The notes beneath the pieces are model-generated. The model saw only the letters and a program-made list of their open reading frames with translations, searched no databases and was not told the origin of the DNA. A DNA stretch of 64,000 nucleotides from Lutjanus erythropterus (Eukaryota > Chordata > Actinopteri > Lutjaniformes > Lutjanidae): contig CM034600.1 of NCBI GenBank assembly GCA_020091685.1, positions 5,407,837 through 5,471,836 on the forward strand, read 5' to 3'. A program made the position numbers and the translations under genes. Shown here in pieces: positions 9,918-22,379 of the stretch (positions are counted from its first letter, which is position 1; each line of letters opens with the position of its first letter).

Positions 9918-10906
9918 TTAATACCGTGTATTGCCCCCTTTAACATCAATGACAGCTTGAAGTCTTTTGTGGTAGTTGTGGATGAGGCTCTTTATTTTCT
10001 CAGATGGTAAAGCTGCCCATTCTTCTTGGCAAAAAGCCTCCAGCACGTTTGAGATCTCCCCAGAGTGGCTCAATGATATTGAGGTCAGGAGACGGAGATG
10101 GCCCCTCCAGAACCTTCACTTTATTCTGCTGTAGCCAATGACAGGTTGACTTGGCCTTGTGTTTTGGATTGTTGTCATGTTGGAACGTCCAAGTATGTCC
10201 CATGTGCAGCTTCTGGGCTGATGAGTACAAATTTTCCTCCAGTATTTCCTGATAACAGGCTGCATTCATCTTGCCATCAATTTTGACCAAGTTTCCTGTG
10301 CCTTTGTAGCTCACACATCCCCAAAACATCAGCGATCCACCTCCGTGTTTCACAGTAGGAATGGTGTGCCTTTCATCATAGGCCTTGTTGACTCCTCTCC
10401 AAATGTAACGTTTATGGTTGTGGCTGAAAAGTTCAATTTTGGTCTCCTCACTCCAAATGACTTTGTTCCAGAAGTTTTGAGGCTTGTCTCTGTGCTGTTT
10501 GGTGTATTGTAAACGGGATGCTTTGTGGCATTTGCGTGGTAATGGCTTTCTTCTGGCGACTCGTCCATGCAGCCCATTTTTCTTCAAGTGCCTCCTTATT
10601 GTGCATCTTGAAACAGCCACACCACTTTTTTTTCAGAGAGTCCTGTATTTCAGCTTAAGTTAATTGTGGGTTTTTCTTTGCATCCCAAACAATTTTCCTG
10701 GCAGTTGTGGCTGAAAGTTTTGTTGGTCTACCTGACTGTGGTTTGGTTTCAACAGAATCCCTCATTTTCCATTTCTTAATTAGAGTTTGAACACTGCTGA
10801 TTGGCATTCTCAATTCCTTGGATATCTTTTTATATCCCTTTTCTGTTTTATACAGTTCAATTACTTTTTCCCGCAGATCCTTTGACAGTTCTTTTGCTTT
10901 CCCCAT
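9918..10906 (-). pseudogene. Tc1-like transposase, inactivated
   Basis: The family cuts and pastes the element using a DD34E catalytic triad. The start is ATG at 10906-10904 (MGKAKELSKDLREKVIELY), followed by a paired-like helix-turn-helix region and the GRPTK linker. The catalytic domain has VIWSEETKIELF, PTVKHGGGSLMFWGC, HDNNPKH (aspartate codon 10174-10176) and PDLNIIEPLW (glutamate codon 10069-10071). The last two catalytic residues are 35 apart, as expected for DD34E. Lesions: TAA in frame at 10655-10657; an 8-base A run (plus-strand T run 10626-10633), one base too long; and a further frameshift near 10040-10042, after which the original C-terminus ends at TAA, 9918-9920. The first catalytic site reads SEET where the family has SDET (codon 10447-10449), so the first aspartate is glutamate. 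Corrected length would be about 328 residues, close to the usual 340. Confidence 0.95.
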
Positions 10907-11101
10907 GACTCAGAATCCAGAAACGTCAGTGCAGCACTGGATGAAAGATGCAAGGGTCTGTCAGGAGCCCAGAAACTCACTGACCTTTTATACACACACT
11001 GATTACAAGCGAACAGATCACAGGTGAGGATGGTTACCTTTATTAGCCATTCGAACCCGTTTGTGTCACCTTGTGTGCATGTTATCAGGCCAAAATCTCA
11101 A

Positions 11102-11315
11102 GGGTATGTAAACTTTTGATCAGGGTCATTTGGGTAGTTTCTGTTGTCATTATGATTTAAAAAGAGTAAACACAGTTGTTTGACAATAAATGGCTTCACC
11201 CAACCACTAACCATGAGTGAAAAAAAAAGTTTTTCTCTTATCATTCATATTCTCTGAAAAATGGCCAAAAAAATCACAAATTCTGCCAGGTTATGTAAAC
11301 TTATGAGCACAGCTG
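11102..11315 (-). repeat. Right terminal inverted repeat of the Tc1-like element
   Basis: Mirror of the left repeat, with the inner core GGTATGTAAACTTTTGATCA at 11103 and the outer core GGTTATGTAAACTTATGAGC at 11289. It has the same length as the left repeat. Confidence 0.93.
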
Positions 11316-11317
11316 TA

Positions 11318-11539
11318 GTAATGGTGTGTCAGAGTTTGTCTTTTGCCAGAAAACGATACTGCTGTTTGGGCATGGACTAAATTTGCATCCAATGAGGTGC
11401 TTTCTCGCTTATGACGCCACTAGAGCATGGAAGGAGAATACATCCATTCTCTGGAACAGACTGGAGTGTTACTGGAGAACAGGCCTCACTGTCCAGAAGT
11501 ACTACTTTATAATGTAATTCACTGATTTGGATGGAACTG
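11318..11539. other. No feature recognised
   Basis: Short unassigned stretch between the Tc1-like element and the dispersed repeat. Confidence 0.4.
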
Positions 11540-12020
11540 GATTATATTTTATGGAAAAATATGATCATGTTTTCCTTTTGATGTCTTCTAGCTGCTCAGC
11601 TTCAACTCTGTGTATAATTACATACTTTCCTGATGGACAGATAGTTTTAGAGGCTTACTTACTAGCTAAAGCAGCAACTGTGACTATTGAACAGAACCAG
11701 GCTCAGCAGCTTCCCAGCAAACACGACCAAACACAGCCTCAGAGATTTACAGGAAATACAGTACCAAGGTCCTTTCTTAATGGAAAGATAGCTTTACTTG
11801 TTGCTAAGTAAATTAGCTAACTGCATACTGTCGTCACCTCTATTAGCCATGATTCAACACCAGGGTGCCAGGAGCAAAGCCCAGCAAGAAAACCAGCTGA
11901 GTACAGTAGCCCATTCCCTGTCATCAAACTGGCATCCATTGGTTTTGAAGGCTGTTTTGGTCCTGGTGTGGTCCTGTTTAATCTGGTCAGCTAATACGAC
12001 TATTGTCCTTTCTACGTCCA
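11540..12020 (+). repeat. Dispersed repeat family C, copy 1
   Basis: Shares with 48405-49170 the blocks TTTGATGTCTTCTAGCTGCT (there ATTCTGATGTCCTCCTGCTG), CAGCTTCAACTCT, AATGGAAAGATAGCTTTACT (there GATGGAAAGATAGCTCTACT), TTAGCCATGA and TGTCATCAAACTGG, then GGCTGTTTTGGTCCTGG. The last blocks also occur at about 21360-21400 inside the 20297-21576 element. Confidence 0.65.
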
Positions 12021-13549
12021 TGGACAGCTTTGGCTGCATGGCAGGTAGGACAAATTGCATATTCTACGCTTTTGGCTACTGATAACACCAATCACCGTCC
12101 GCTTCACGTTCCTCCCTAGCTACATGTGTATGAAACAAACAGTGAAAGACAGTGAAACTGCAAGTGTCTACTTGGCTACCTAGCTTTATAAAACATTACT
12201 CAATACCATTATGGTTTTTATTACAGTATATTAGTAAATTTTCTGTACTTTTTGTGATGGTTACAGAGTCCTGCATGTGCCCAGTTTGCCTTTACCCACA
12301 AAGCTTAGAACCAAAACTGATCCTTTACCCGCAATTATCTCTAAGTCAGATCTGCACTCGCCTGGAACTGTGAATATAAGCCCCATCATCCAACTGTGTG
12401 ATTAGGCTTGATATTACTGTATTGGCAAATGTTAATATTAAAACCACCACACAGTGGTGTACATATGTATACGTATTTTTTTTTTTTACCCGTTACACAA
12501 CATTTTTGCGGGTGACCTGCGGGGACAGTAATGTGATTACTGTGATACTCCGATGCAGGCGTGTGACATGCGAACGTGTCCGTTTATAGTTCAGCTGTTG
12601 TCTGTGGTTCCACCTTCACTTTAGCTTGCACACATTTCAAGCCCTCTGACACAAAGAGGTCGACAGATTTGACATTTTCCAAAGAAAAACTGGAGCTGGA
12701 TCAGGGTATTGGAATTTTCCAGTAAGCTTTGTTTAGTTTCTTTGCCTCTTCAGAGCAAGTTGTTGAACTTGGCAGGATAAAGTGTTTTTAATGAATGTCA
12801 CTTTCAGTTTTATTACAGTCGTGCAAAATTTCCTGTTCTTGCTGGATTTTGGGTGGTGCCCAGCATCGACACAAACGGTTGTTTAGATTTAGTAGCTGTC
12901 AATCATCTGAAAGTCTGTTCCCAACTTAACTTTCTGCTTGGACTTCCTCATTAATTCGTACATCCCACTGGAACTTTTGTGGGCCCCCGCCAGCTGTGCG
13001 CCCATGGATCCATCACCACCTTTGACCCCACTAGAGACGGCAGCGGGTGGGAGCTTAAAATTGGGAGCACCATATTGCAATCACGGACCGTGTTCTCGAC
13101 CCCACGCCTGCTTGATTCTGTGTCTCTTCTTCCCCCCGTGGCCCGTGTCGATATCTCATGCATGAACCTTGCAGCAGCCCAACAGCGCAGCAGCTAAAGG
13201 TATCGCTCAGAGCCCCTCTGAGTGTGTGTGTGTCACGAGAGAGAACTCAGGCCTGCTGCTCTGATCCTGTTGGCTTTAGATGGATCTGGAGCCTCATGCT
13301 ACAGCTGCCGTGCTGGCAAGCTGTCTACTGCCAGCCGAGTGTGTGTCTGTGTGTGATCGGAGCTGCTTCACATCTAGACCAGGAAAAAAAAAACACCTAC
13401 TGCTGTACCAGTGTGTGTTTTCACTGCACACACTTACTCAGAAGACAAAAACCACCAACCACCAGCAGCACTGAGGGATTTATTTCACTATCAAATATTC
13501 AGAGCATCAAACATTTGAGGTCTGCCATGTGAAAATAACTCCACAGTGC
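12021..13549. other. No gene recognised; GC-richer centre with GTGTG runs
   Basis: Unassigned. The part at 12950-13350 is richer in GC and CpG than its surroundings and carries overlapping open frames of 62-124 codons on both strands. Their peptides do not resemble proteins I know. Short (GT)n runs occur near 13221-13232. Confidence 0.4.
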
Positions 13550-13970
13550 AGCGATGCAAAAAAAAGTGTAAATCGTCTGCCAGCCAGTTATTTTCTCTCA
13601 CTTATGAATCAAAATGATGCCTGATCATCACAGTCATTTCTGATAGAATTAAAGCATAATGACATAATCTGTACTGTTAATAAAAGCCTGGATCTAAATA
13701 ATAGTCTACTTCTAATAAACGTATGATCCATTTACAAGGATTCCTCCTGCTAGATTGCTTGTGATAATAGCTATAAATATGCATTTCCAGGATTTATATA
13801 TTAAGTGTTGTGATAATTATTGAACAAGGACTGAGAGAGTATTATACCATTAGTTAGTGTTCATATGATACATAATTCTACCTCATCAAGTGATTATAAT
13901 TTGGAAGTCGGAGCTTCTCTTCAATCACAGCTCTGAGGAGAAGTTTTACTGTAATATAAAAATTAGTTAG
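13550..13970. other. Low-repeat AT-rich block; possible conserved non-coding DNA
   Basis: No repeat family is recognised. It has many AT-rich transcription-factor-like words (TTATGAATCAAAATGATGCC, TAATGACATAATC, TATAAATATGCA). The call rests only on the lack of repeats and the motif style. Confidence 0.2.
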
Positions 13971-15249
13971 CAAAGACTAGGTGAACCTTCTGCAGGCGCC
14001 GTAGTGCTGTCGGCTGAGTACTCTGAGCTGTGACCAAATTATACTTTGAAATATATGTCATGTAATAAAATACCCAGCGCTCTTCCTCAGCTGGATCTTT
14101 TTTTTTTTTTTGGGACAGGATAGTTGAACAGGGGACAGTTTTTATTTCAGCCATAAACCATACCGGGCTGTATGCTACAGTATGACTCACTGCAGCTTCA
14201 CACGTGACCTTGAAAGATGTGCTGCTTGTATTTTCAAGAAATGCAGCAGTGTCATGTAATTTATGTCATGATGAAGGCGAGATATTTGATTCAGTATTTG
14301 AACGTGCAGAAGAAAAATGGAACGTTTAATCTGCGAAGATCTGACCAAATTCAGAATTCACAAAGTGCAACAGGTACTCCAGGAGGAGCTTTCTTAAAAT
14401 CCTCTGCAGGGCTGATCTCTATTGCACGCCCTGTTGCCCTATCAGTAAACAAGCCTTTGTTATTCTCTTTGCTCTCTCAAAATGGAGGAAAAAGCAAGCC
14501 TCACTGAAAGAATAATCATGACAAACCATCTGAGAAGTATTTCAGACTCTACACTATAGATAGAAAAAGTGTTGCTAAAGTTAAGGCTGTGTTTTACCCT
14601 TTAAAGTCTGTGTAAAGGGAATTCTGAGTTTTTCTCCTAAAGACATGTTAGAAAATAATTGATGAAAGCATGTGAAAAGACTGAGAACTACATGAGTTGT
14701 GAGTTCAACTTTTATTCACAATTTCTGTCTTCAGGATTCTTTTGGCTGGACCTTAAACTGGGTTCGGTGACGTGCCTGAGCCATGGTCCCCCCTTCCTTC
14801 ATCCTCCCCAACGGCCATTTACAAACGTACCTTCTGCAACTCTCTCTGGTCTCAGTCCAAATCAGTCCAGCAGTTCACTTCAGCTCACTTCAGTTCCAAC
14901 AGCCTGACACAGAAGCAACCACCCTCTTACTGTCCTCTGGCTCTGGTGGTTCCAACATGTCAGGACATGTCCAATAAACCTGCGAGAGTGAGCGTCCATG
15001 TTTCAGGTCGTAGTGGGAGCCAGCAGAACAGGCCCCCAGCATTTCAGAGCAGAGAAAACTGCTCATTTTTCCAGCCAATTTTAGATATGTAGCGATTTTT
15101 TTAACTATGCAAATATGGCTGGGTACTTATAACATAATTCAGTGGTGTGACAAACTCAGACTACACATTTATTTTTGCTTTATATGAACTTTGCAGCAAC
15201 ATTACCATGACAACAAATCTGAAGTCACCTGTTAGCTTCTGAAAATGAA
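13971..15249. other. No feature recognised
   Basis: Contains a T run at about 14098-14112. Several open frames of 60-106 codons overlap at 14659-15092 in different frames. None has a convincing start or splice context. Confidence 0.35.
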
Positions 15250-15988
15250 CAGGGATGGAAAGTGTACTGAAAATGTGTAAGTACTTTTACATTGCTTTAA
15301 TATAATACTCAATTACAAGTAAAAGAACTGGTGTTAGAAATATACTTATGTAAAAGTACAGATAATTAATGGCAAAAAACTACTGAGAGTATTAGTTACT
15401 TTTAACCATTGATGTCATCGTCACCTCTCCAAATTTTGTGCATTTTCCTTAACCAATAGTTGAAAATGCTAACAACTGATGAATCATTCAGAATTTATAA
15501 GATACTAAACAAATTGCGTGACAGAAATTTTCAAATTTTTAAAGTCTAAGTTTTCTTACTCAGCAAGCGGCTCTGCCAGACAAAACAATGTCAAATCAGG
15601 TGCAATTACTGCCTTGACTATTGATTAAATATCCATGAATACATTTTTAATTGGTCAGATTCTTAACAGCAATTGATCGATCAGTGATTAATATTAACAT
15701 CTTTACTCCAAATGTGTGCTGCCACAGCATATTTTTTCAACATATGCTGTTGGTTTCATTGGCCTGTTTGTCATCAGATCACTTGATTGGCTACTAAAAT
15801 GCAGATGAAAGGTTTATATATCAATTCAAATTGTACGCAGTACTGAACTATGATTTTAAAAGTAACTAAATAGATTACATCTCTGAGTACGAGTAAAACT
15901 ACAGGCTCAAAATTCTATTCCTAAAAGTACCCAAAAATCTATTTATGACAGTAATTTGAGTATTTGTAAGCAGGTACTTCCACCCCTG
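15250..15988. mobile_element. hAT-like non-autonomous element, AAAGTACT/AGTACTTT type
   Basis: Begins CAGGGATGGAAAGTGTACTG and ends GGTACTTCCACCCCTG, which are imperfect inverted termini. The interior near both ends repeats AAGTAC, AAAAGTA and TTGAGTA words, typical of a common fish MITE family. No clean target duplication is visible. Confidence 0.6.
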
Positions 15989-16149
15989 GATGGCAACACA
16001 TCAATTTTACACTGTGTTTTAGAATTAAACGACATGGGCTGTGGATCACATTAATTTAAATAAATTATTTGTTTGTTCTATGAACTAGTTTTTCTTTTGG
16101 AAAATGTGAGGGTCCAGATCAAAAAATCTCAATATACAACGTATAATAT

Positions 16150-16345
16150 TGGAATGACTGCCATTAAACTTGGTAGCAAAATCCATGCTGCCCACAAGAT
16201 GAATCCTGACCACTTTGTTTATCCTCTGACTTTTCCTCTAGCACCACCAACAGGTCAGTGTTTTCAATTATCCAGTAAAATATATCATCATCTGCAGAAT
16301 GGACCGGCTGAAAATTTTGTACAGTCGTGGTTACAGTTGAGTTAG
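16150..16345 (+). repeat. Dispersed repeat family D, copy 1
   Basis: Contains AAACTTGGTAGCAAAATCCA, AAGATGAATCCTGACCACTT, CCTCTGACTTTTCCTCTAGC, ACCACCAACAGGTCAG and AAAATTTTGTACAG. I recognise this series as a very common percomorph repeat. The pieces near 52550-52830 look like another part of the same family. Confidence 0.6.
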
Positions 16346-17639
16346 GCAAGTGAGATTCTGCAAAGTGTTTCAACAGGCTGAAAACATTTTTTTAAAGCCT
16401 CAGTGAAAACAGTCCCAGGCAGCCTCGGTCTGCCATGCTTTCACATGTCTAGTCATAATCAGGGTGAAGTCCCTCGGGGGAAACCCTGTTGATCTATAAC
16501 CCTGGTTATTCCACTCAGACCGTCACCCACCTCCCACTTGCATTCAACTGGAAACCTCAATGCACCGGTGTAATTATGGCCAAACAAGTCCCATATGTAC
16601 ACACAGAGGACCAACACAGCCAGACACAAACGAGCACACACACACACTCGGGCTGCAGCCTGCGGATGAACACACACTCACAGATGCACACACATTAATA
16701 CATCACACTCACTCAAGCAAATGAAGGCGCACACACAGAGGCTATAGTCTGTGTGGATGAACACACAAACACACACCACGTGAAGGATGTAATGGCATGC
16801 TAATCAATGCAAAGCCCTTGATGTAGTGGAGCAGATGGCCTGAGGATGAGTGGCACAGGGCTGACAGGTACACTCCTCTCCTGCTTTCTTTATCCATTTT
16901 TTCTCTTTTTTCCCCTCCTCTCTGTTCTGTTTGTCTTTCATTCCCCTCACATTCCCTTCATATTTCTCTTTTCTCTTTCCTCTGAACTTCATTTTCTCTC
17001 TCTACCAATATTTCCTCCCTCTAATCTCGCTATTTCATCCTCTTTCATCACTGTGCCATCTCACTTGACTTTTTCTTTCTTCGTTCCACGGAGTTGATAT
17101 GAATAATCAACAGCGTGCAAGGAGCGGCTGAAACGCTGGTTGGCCTCTGAAGTAGTAAACAGTAAAATGATGTCTGATGTCTTGAGGGCAGCTCTTTGGA
17201 AATCCAAAGGAGTTGAGGTAAAAGCAAAAAGGAGAAAAAGACACATTTTTTCTACAAAATAAATGTCAAACACCTACTTTTAAGAACGTTGACATATTTC
17301 AACTTTTTTTTCAATCTGTTGTTGAATTTTTGAATTAAATGTAAACGAATGACTTTTCCATTGTAGCAGTGGGGCTTTCATGTGTGGGTTGTGGGTGACA
17401 GAGCACCTGACATGCCTCAGCTTTTTCAAGGCTACGTTGTGGGTGGTTATAAAGAAAAACTAAGCTATTTCACAGTCACCATATAACTAATATCACATAA
17501 TAAAGAGTGACAATATCTCATTTTCAAAGCATCGTCCGTCCTCTTTCCCTCTATGTAGTATCATGAAAAGAAAAGTTTCCACCAGCAACTGCATCTTCTC
17601 TCATTTGCCCTTTACAGCTATCACTTTTCACTTCAATAG
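16346..17639. other. No gene recognised; CA-rich and CT-rich stretches
   Basis: 16600-16790 is rich in ACACAC runs. 16870-17080 is a degenerate CT-rich tract, so its 83-codon + frame is compositional. Confidence 0.4.
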
Positions 17640-17965
17640 CATCAAATTAGTAGCCCTCATTAAGCTATTGTGCAAAAGAGCACATCATCTACTGTGGAAA
17701 TGCTGCACAGACACTTAACATCTCTGATTCACTTTCTCCCACAACTGAAGTGAAATTTCACCCCTGACTTCCATGATGAAACACAATGATGAATCACTGG
17801 CAGCTGACTGATGAAGCAGAGGCAGCTGCGGAACGAGAGCCGCGTGACTCAACCCGATCATTTACATATAGCGCTAACGAAATTATGCGTGTTCGGTGGC
17901 TCCTGGACATTAAACGGAACGTTTGGTGCTGTGGAATCTGCATATCCCACACGCTATACCGGCAG
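17640..17965. other. Low-repeat block; possible conserved non-coding DNA
   Basis: No repeat is recognised. It contains ATTTACATATAGCGC (octamer-like) and a mix of AT-rich and CpG-containing words. A 100-codon + frame crosses it, but two other frames are open as well, so coding is not supported. Confidence 0.22.
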
Positions 17966-20296
17966 GGCCAAAACAAAAGATCTGCCATGGTGACGGGATG
18001 CATCATACAATCTGGCCTATTACAGGCCAACACTGTCCAATCGTTTAGTAACGCTCTGTGCCTTCCTGAAGAGCCTCTGCAACATTAAGGAGCTATTTAT
18101 ACACGATCATGATGCAAAAATCCACACTGGGCACAGAATTTTGCATTACGAATTAAAATGTGGCAAGAAATAATCTTTCTTTATGCTCACAGAGTATGCA
18201 GTCACACGAGTTATACAGTGTTAATCCTCTGATCTAACACAAAACAAATAAGTGTCGAAAAAGCACCGTATACATAAGGATGCAAGATGTGTTTCTGCTG
18301 TATGCAAATTCAGTCAAGAGGGTAACATAAAATATGACCTAAAGACATAACACAACTAATCCATACAGCTCAGGCTGAGGTATTATTTCAGCCTGAGTGC
18401 TGAGTAGGGCTGGATATTGAACCTCTCAAAAATATGCCCTTAGCTTTGAGTATTTAAGTCATGTATCAGCCTGTTCTCACTCCCAGCTCATCAAATACAG
18501 CGGCTTGGTCAGGGCACCTATGCCTCACGCTATGGCGCTGTACGTACCCCTTTAGAGCCATTTCAGCAGGGGCCCCTCAAGCATTATGTTTTGATGTGGT
18601 GTCAAAGTCAGGTGATGCAATATAAAGAAGGTCCACATATGAAGGATGGATTGGTTTGAGTCCCGTGTGAAACCAGTAGTCCAACCAACGCTGATGTCTC
18701 TTTAACTTACATTTCACTGGCAAGAACCACACCATCAACAATATGCATTTAAGTGATTTATTTACAAGTGAAACAAATGAAAAGTGAAGCATTGCGAATG
18801 GATGAAATCTTGCCCTTCTTCACGTGATGGCTGCGTTTTGGGGAAAACTTCAGGGTAGAATCTGCCATGGCACGATGGACCCCCTCAGGACAGGAGGTGG
18901 AATACAAAAGCGAAAGAGGAGGAGAGGGTTAGGTGGGTATTTATCCAGGAAGAGGTGGGGTTAAGTGGTCCAGTTGCCTGTATACACATCTAGCAGACAA
19001 GGCACAATATTAGTATTATTTTGGAGTCTTGTTTGTCGTGAAAATGTAAAAACGGCGTGAAAGATGTTGCTCGTAGTGATGAACCCTCAGAGAATCATCA
19101 CCTGAATCTGCAGCTCCCCTCAGCTTTGAGGAGTTTCACTCTTTTAGCCCCGCACTAAGTCGCCACCTCCACTCATTTCTATGATGGTAAGGCGGCAGAG
19201 GGGAAGCAGTAGGGGTAAGAAGCATTCGCTGCCCATGTCCACGGGCACAGATTTCGCTCTGCAGCTGAATGTTCAGAGTGCTGAACTCCTGGTGGTTGCG
19301 GCCTGGCTTTGGCCAATCAAATTTAAGGGGGGGGGGGGCAGACGTCATGCAAATGGCAGCAGCCACTTTCAAAACCAGTTTGCTTTTTGTTGTAATGCTC
19401 TCACAGGTAGGCAGCTGTCAGGGTAGTTTCGCAGTGTGTAAGGGCCTTGAAAATGTTCTACTGCGGCGGGCACCTGTTTCTGGTAAAAAGCTTAAAAAAA
19501 AAATCTAAAATCTGTTAGCTGCCTGCTCAACACCAAAAGACAGCCAGTCACACATGATAGCATTTCTATAACTGCTAGACGTGTAACTGTCCCCATTGCA
19601 CTAGTTTTTCCACATATTCAGCAGATATGGAGCGAAACTAGCATTCATTTAGAGTTCTTTGTGTAGCCACCTGCCAAATATGAATCCAAAATTCACTTTT
19701 CTTTTTGCTCTGTTTTGATCAGCTCCTAGGTCTATACACATCCAGCAGTATCAAAGAAACTATCATTCTTGTGTGTCTTACATTTAGTGCTGAGCAGGTA
19801 GTGTACAGTCGGTTCATCAGAGCTCGTAGCTGGAAACAGACGTCTGCTGCCGCTGGAGATGCGTTTGAGAAGAGCGAAATGTGCAGGTCGGACAACTGAA
19901 AGAAGAGTTTTAGACATTTTTGTTGTGTGATCCACTGTTGTTAAAGCTTCAATACTGCACCTTTACATGAAAAAGGGTTTAAACATGTTTATATTCCCCA
20001 AACTACGGTATTGAAACTAGATGGTGATCTGAGTATTTTTAAACGATACCTAGTCACACTCTTGGCTGAAATGCTGAATGCATACAAGTATGTTTGTCAC
20101 GGTCCACTTGGAATAAGTTCCTTGGTTTATTTATGATCCAACACTGAGCCTATTGACTAATCTCTCCTGTGACATACTGCGCGCTCATTTCAACACTTCA
20201 CGAAGTCGCCATTTTCCAAGGTGTAAATAGCTAATTAATGAAGATGTTAAAAAGCTGTCACTTGACTGGTTGTTTATTTGGATGGGACATCATGCC
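17966..20296. other. No gene recognised; part resembles dispersed repeat
   Basis: 18470-18620 (CAGCCTGTTCTCACTCCCAG and following) looks like a dispersed fish repeat, a weak call. A run of 12 G lies at 19327-19338. The rest is unassigned. Confidence 0.35.
19327..19338. repeat. Poly-G run, 12 bases
   Basis: An uninterrupted G run, prone to length change and able to support a G-quadruplex. Confidence 0.9.
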
Positions 20297-21576
20297 AATC
20301 AGTGCTGATGGTAATTGTAGTCAACTGAAGCAATAAGTTCCTCAGTGTGTTCTATATTGACAGAGAAAGCTGAGTCCTCTTGCTGCAAAAGCTGTTGCTC
20401 TGGCACCAGGGCTGGTATTTGACATATTTGGACTCGAGGAACATCTACAGGCTATTTCAGCTTGGATTTCTAGTCTCTGCCTCTGGGTAGCCAGGGGGTG
20501 TGCTGCTGCTCAAAAACAACTCACTCTCTTCGCTTGTCAACTAGCTACATTTCCAACAGCGAGAATGGCATCTCCAAATAAGAGTTGCAGGTGATGTTAA
20601 GGAGGAGGATAGAGTTTACAGTGTGTTGGTTGACTCAGTTGGATTATCAGCTCTATTTATTTGATTATGGCCAAGGAAATGCAAGACGATGTGGCCGGCA
20701 ACGAACAGAAGCACATTCTGCTACTCATACCATCTGAGAATGTCACTACCTGAGCTTTAAAGCTTCATCATGTTTTATATTGTTGTGCTGGTTATTTTGT
20801 TGGTTAGCCTGTTGAACTTGGTGTTAGGGTGTTGCACGGCTAATGTAGCTAGCTTTTGTAATATTATTTTATATTGTAATATAATCAAACAATTTGTTGT
20901 CTGAAGCCCATTCCTCGCCAGTAGCTTGTGTGTACTTGTGTGTGTTTGGGCGGCCCCTGATTAAAGATTTTCCCTGACAACTGACAGTTAGTTAAAGCCA
21001 ACAGCTGACTAATCATCACACATTTATGAAATTAAGTTAATTATTTAAATATATATTTAGCGGGCAAAAAGTGAAATACTGATGGAAAAAGCGGTAACGA
21101 TTCCTAACATATCGTATCAAAAGGCAACCAAACATTTTGTTAATTCATTTCAATACATATCACACTAAACACTGGAATAAATGACTTTCAGCTTCACAAA
21201 AACCTCATGGACCCATCAACCACTGGGTGATGCCCCCACCTTGCTCTTCAACCGCTGCACCCCTCCTGTCCCCACCTGAACCCCTGGCGTCTTCATCGTC
21301 CCTGGAGTCAGAGTCCTGTACCTGGCCTCAGTAACATTACTGTATCACTGTATTGCTGGTCATCAAACTGGCCTCCGCTGGTCTCGGAGGCTGTGTCCAA
21401 GTATAACAGGACCGCTAACTGAGCCAACTAGCTAATGGCAGCACAGTTAGCAGCAATATACCAGCGACTGTGCCAGCACAGCTCCGTGTCCATGAGCGAG
21501 AGAACTTCTTAGTCAATGTAGCATGCTGTGAGGATATTATTGCCTCAGTTGACTACATTTACCATCAGTCCTGATC
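20297..21576. mobile_element. 1.28 kb element with about 40-bp terminal inverted repeats (family C related)
   Basis: The left arm 20297-20336 (core GTAGTCAACTGAAGCAATAA) and the right arm 21537-21576 (core TTATTGCCTCAGTTGACTAC) are inverse complements at about 35 of 40 positions. The interior at about 21360-21400 has GTCATCAAACTGGCCTCCGC, the block shared with family C copies at 11540 and 48405. No transposase frame is visible. The superfamily is undetermined. Confidence 0.65.
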
Positions 21577-22379
21577 AGCCATGCATGTAAAAAGTGGCAA
21601 CGTGAATTCTGCAATTTACAGCTTTACCCATGTGTTAACTATGTGCTGTAGGTCTCCACTATTCAACAGTTTAGCTACATTATAGCTGTTCCATTGCACT
21701 GCTGCTCTCTTACCCACAGCTGCTAAATATAGCATGGCATGTGTAATTACACATAATGATAAGACCACTATGGTGTTTCTGTGTGCAGTAAACTAACCTG
21801 TAATAATGCATAATGCGATAGTTCATGGTTCACCATAGGGAGAGCTTGTTCATACTCCTAAAGAGACCTGAGTGCAGGGTCACTTGCAGAACAGCTCCCT
21901 CGTAGCTGGTACTTATGCAGAGACTTGCTCATGGACTCTCTTGCAGATTTGCATTTTGGTGACACAAGAGCCCAGATCCTCTTCATAAAAGTCTGATGTC
22001 TCACTCAAGTACATAGTCCCACTGAGATTTGAACTCAGATCACTGAATTAATTAATAAAGTCATGGTAGAACCAGATTTTGTACTTTTGGTTTACTTCAA
22101 GTCAACAGTGCATGCTTTATTTGACCATGTGAAATGTTTTTTTGTGTATCTGGCAACCATATCACAAACTTAGAGTTACAGCAAAGCATGTAAAGCAAAA
22201 GAGTATCAGTAACAGTTATTTCCTTCCTTCCCTTGAAGACTGAAGGTCGCATTCACCTCTGGCTGATTATTCCATCATAGAGGAATAAGGATGGAATATC
22301 TGACTCCTTTGTAATTTCTCCTTTACAATATTTACAACACACTGTCAATGACAGGCATAGTGGACCTTAAGTATGTTAC
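21577..22379. other. No gene recognised; weak SINE-like patch
   Basis: Near 22020-22050 the minus strand has GATCTGAGTTCAAATCTCAG, which resembles a tRNA B box, but I find no matching A box at the right distance. Confidence 0.3.

Larger units (their letters stand above)
9699..11315 (-). mobile_element. Complete Tc1/mariner-type transposon (1,617 bp), defective
   Basis: The element starts CAGTTGTGCTCATAAG and ends with the inverse CTTATGAGCACAGCTG, flanked on both sides by TA (9697-9698 and 11316-11317), the standard Tc1/mariner target duplication. Each end carries an inverted repeat of about 214 bp with an outer and an inner CAAAAGTTTACATA- or TAAGTTTACATA-type direct repeat. That is the IR/DR layout of fish Tc1 elements such as the Sleeping Beauty group. 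The transposase lies on the minus strand and is broken. The two ends are nearly identical, so the insertion is young or the ends were homogenised. Confidence 0.95.

Noticed and set aside
17786-18088. 100-codon + frame in low-repeat DNA
   Set aside because: Two other frames are open over the same bases and no splice signals fit. Regulatory DNA is more likely than coding.
21960-22070. tRNA gene or SINE from a B-box-like GAGTTCAAATCTC (minus strand)
   Set aside because: No A box at the right spacing and no cloverleaf could be drawn.
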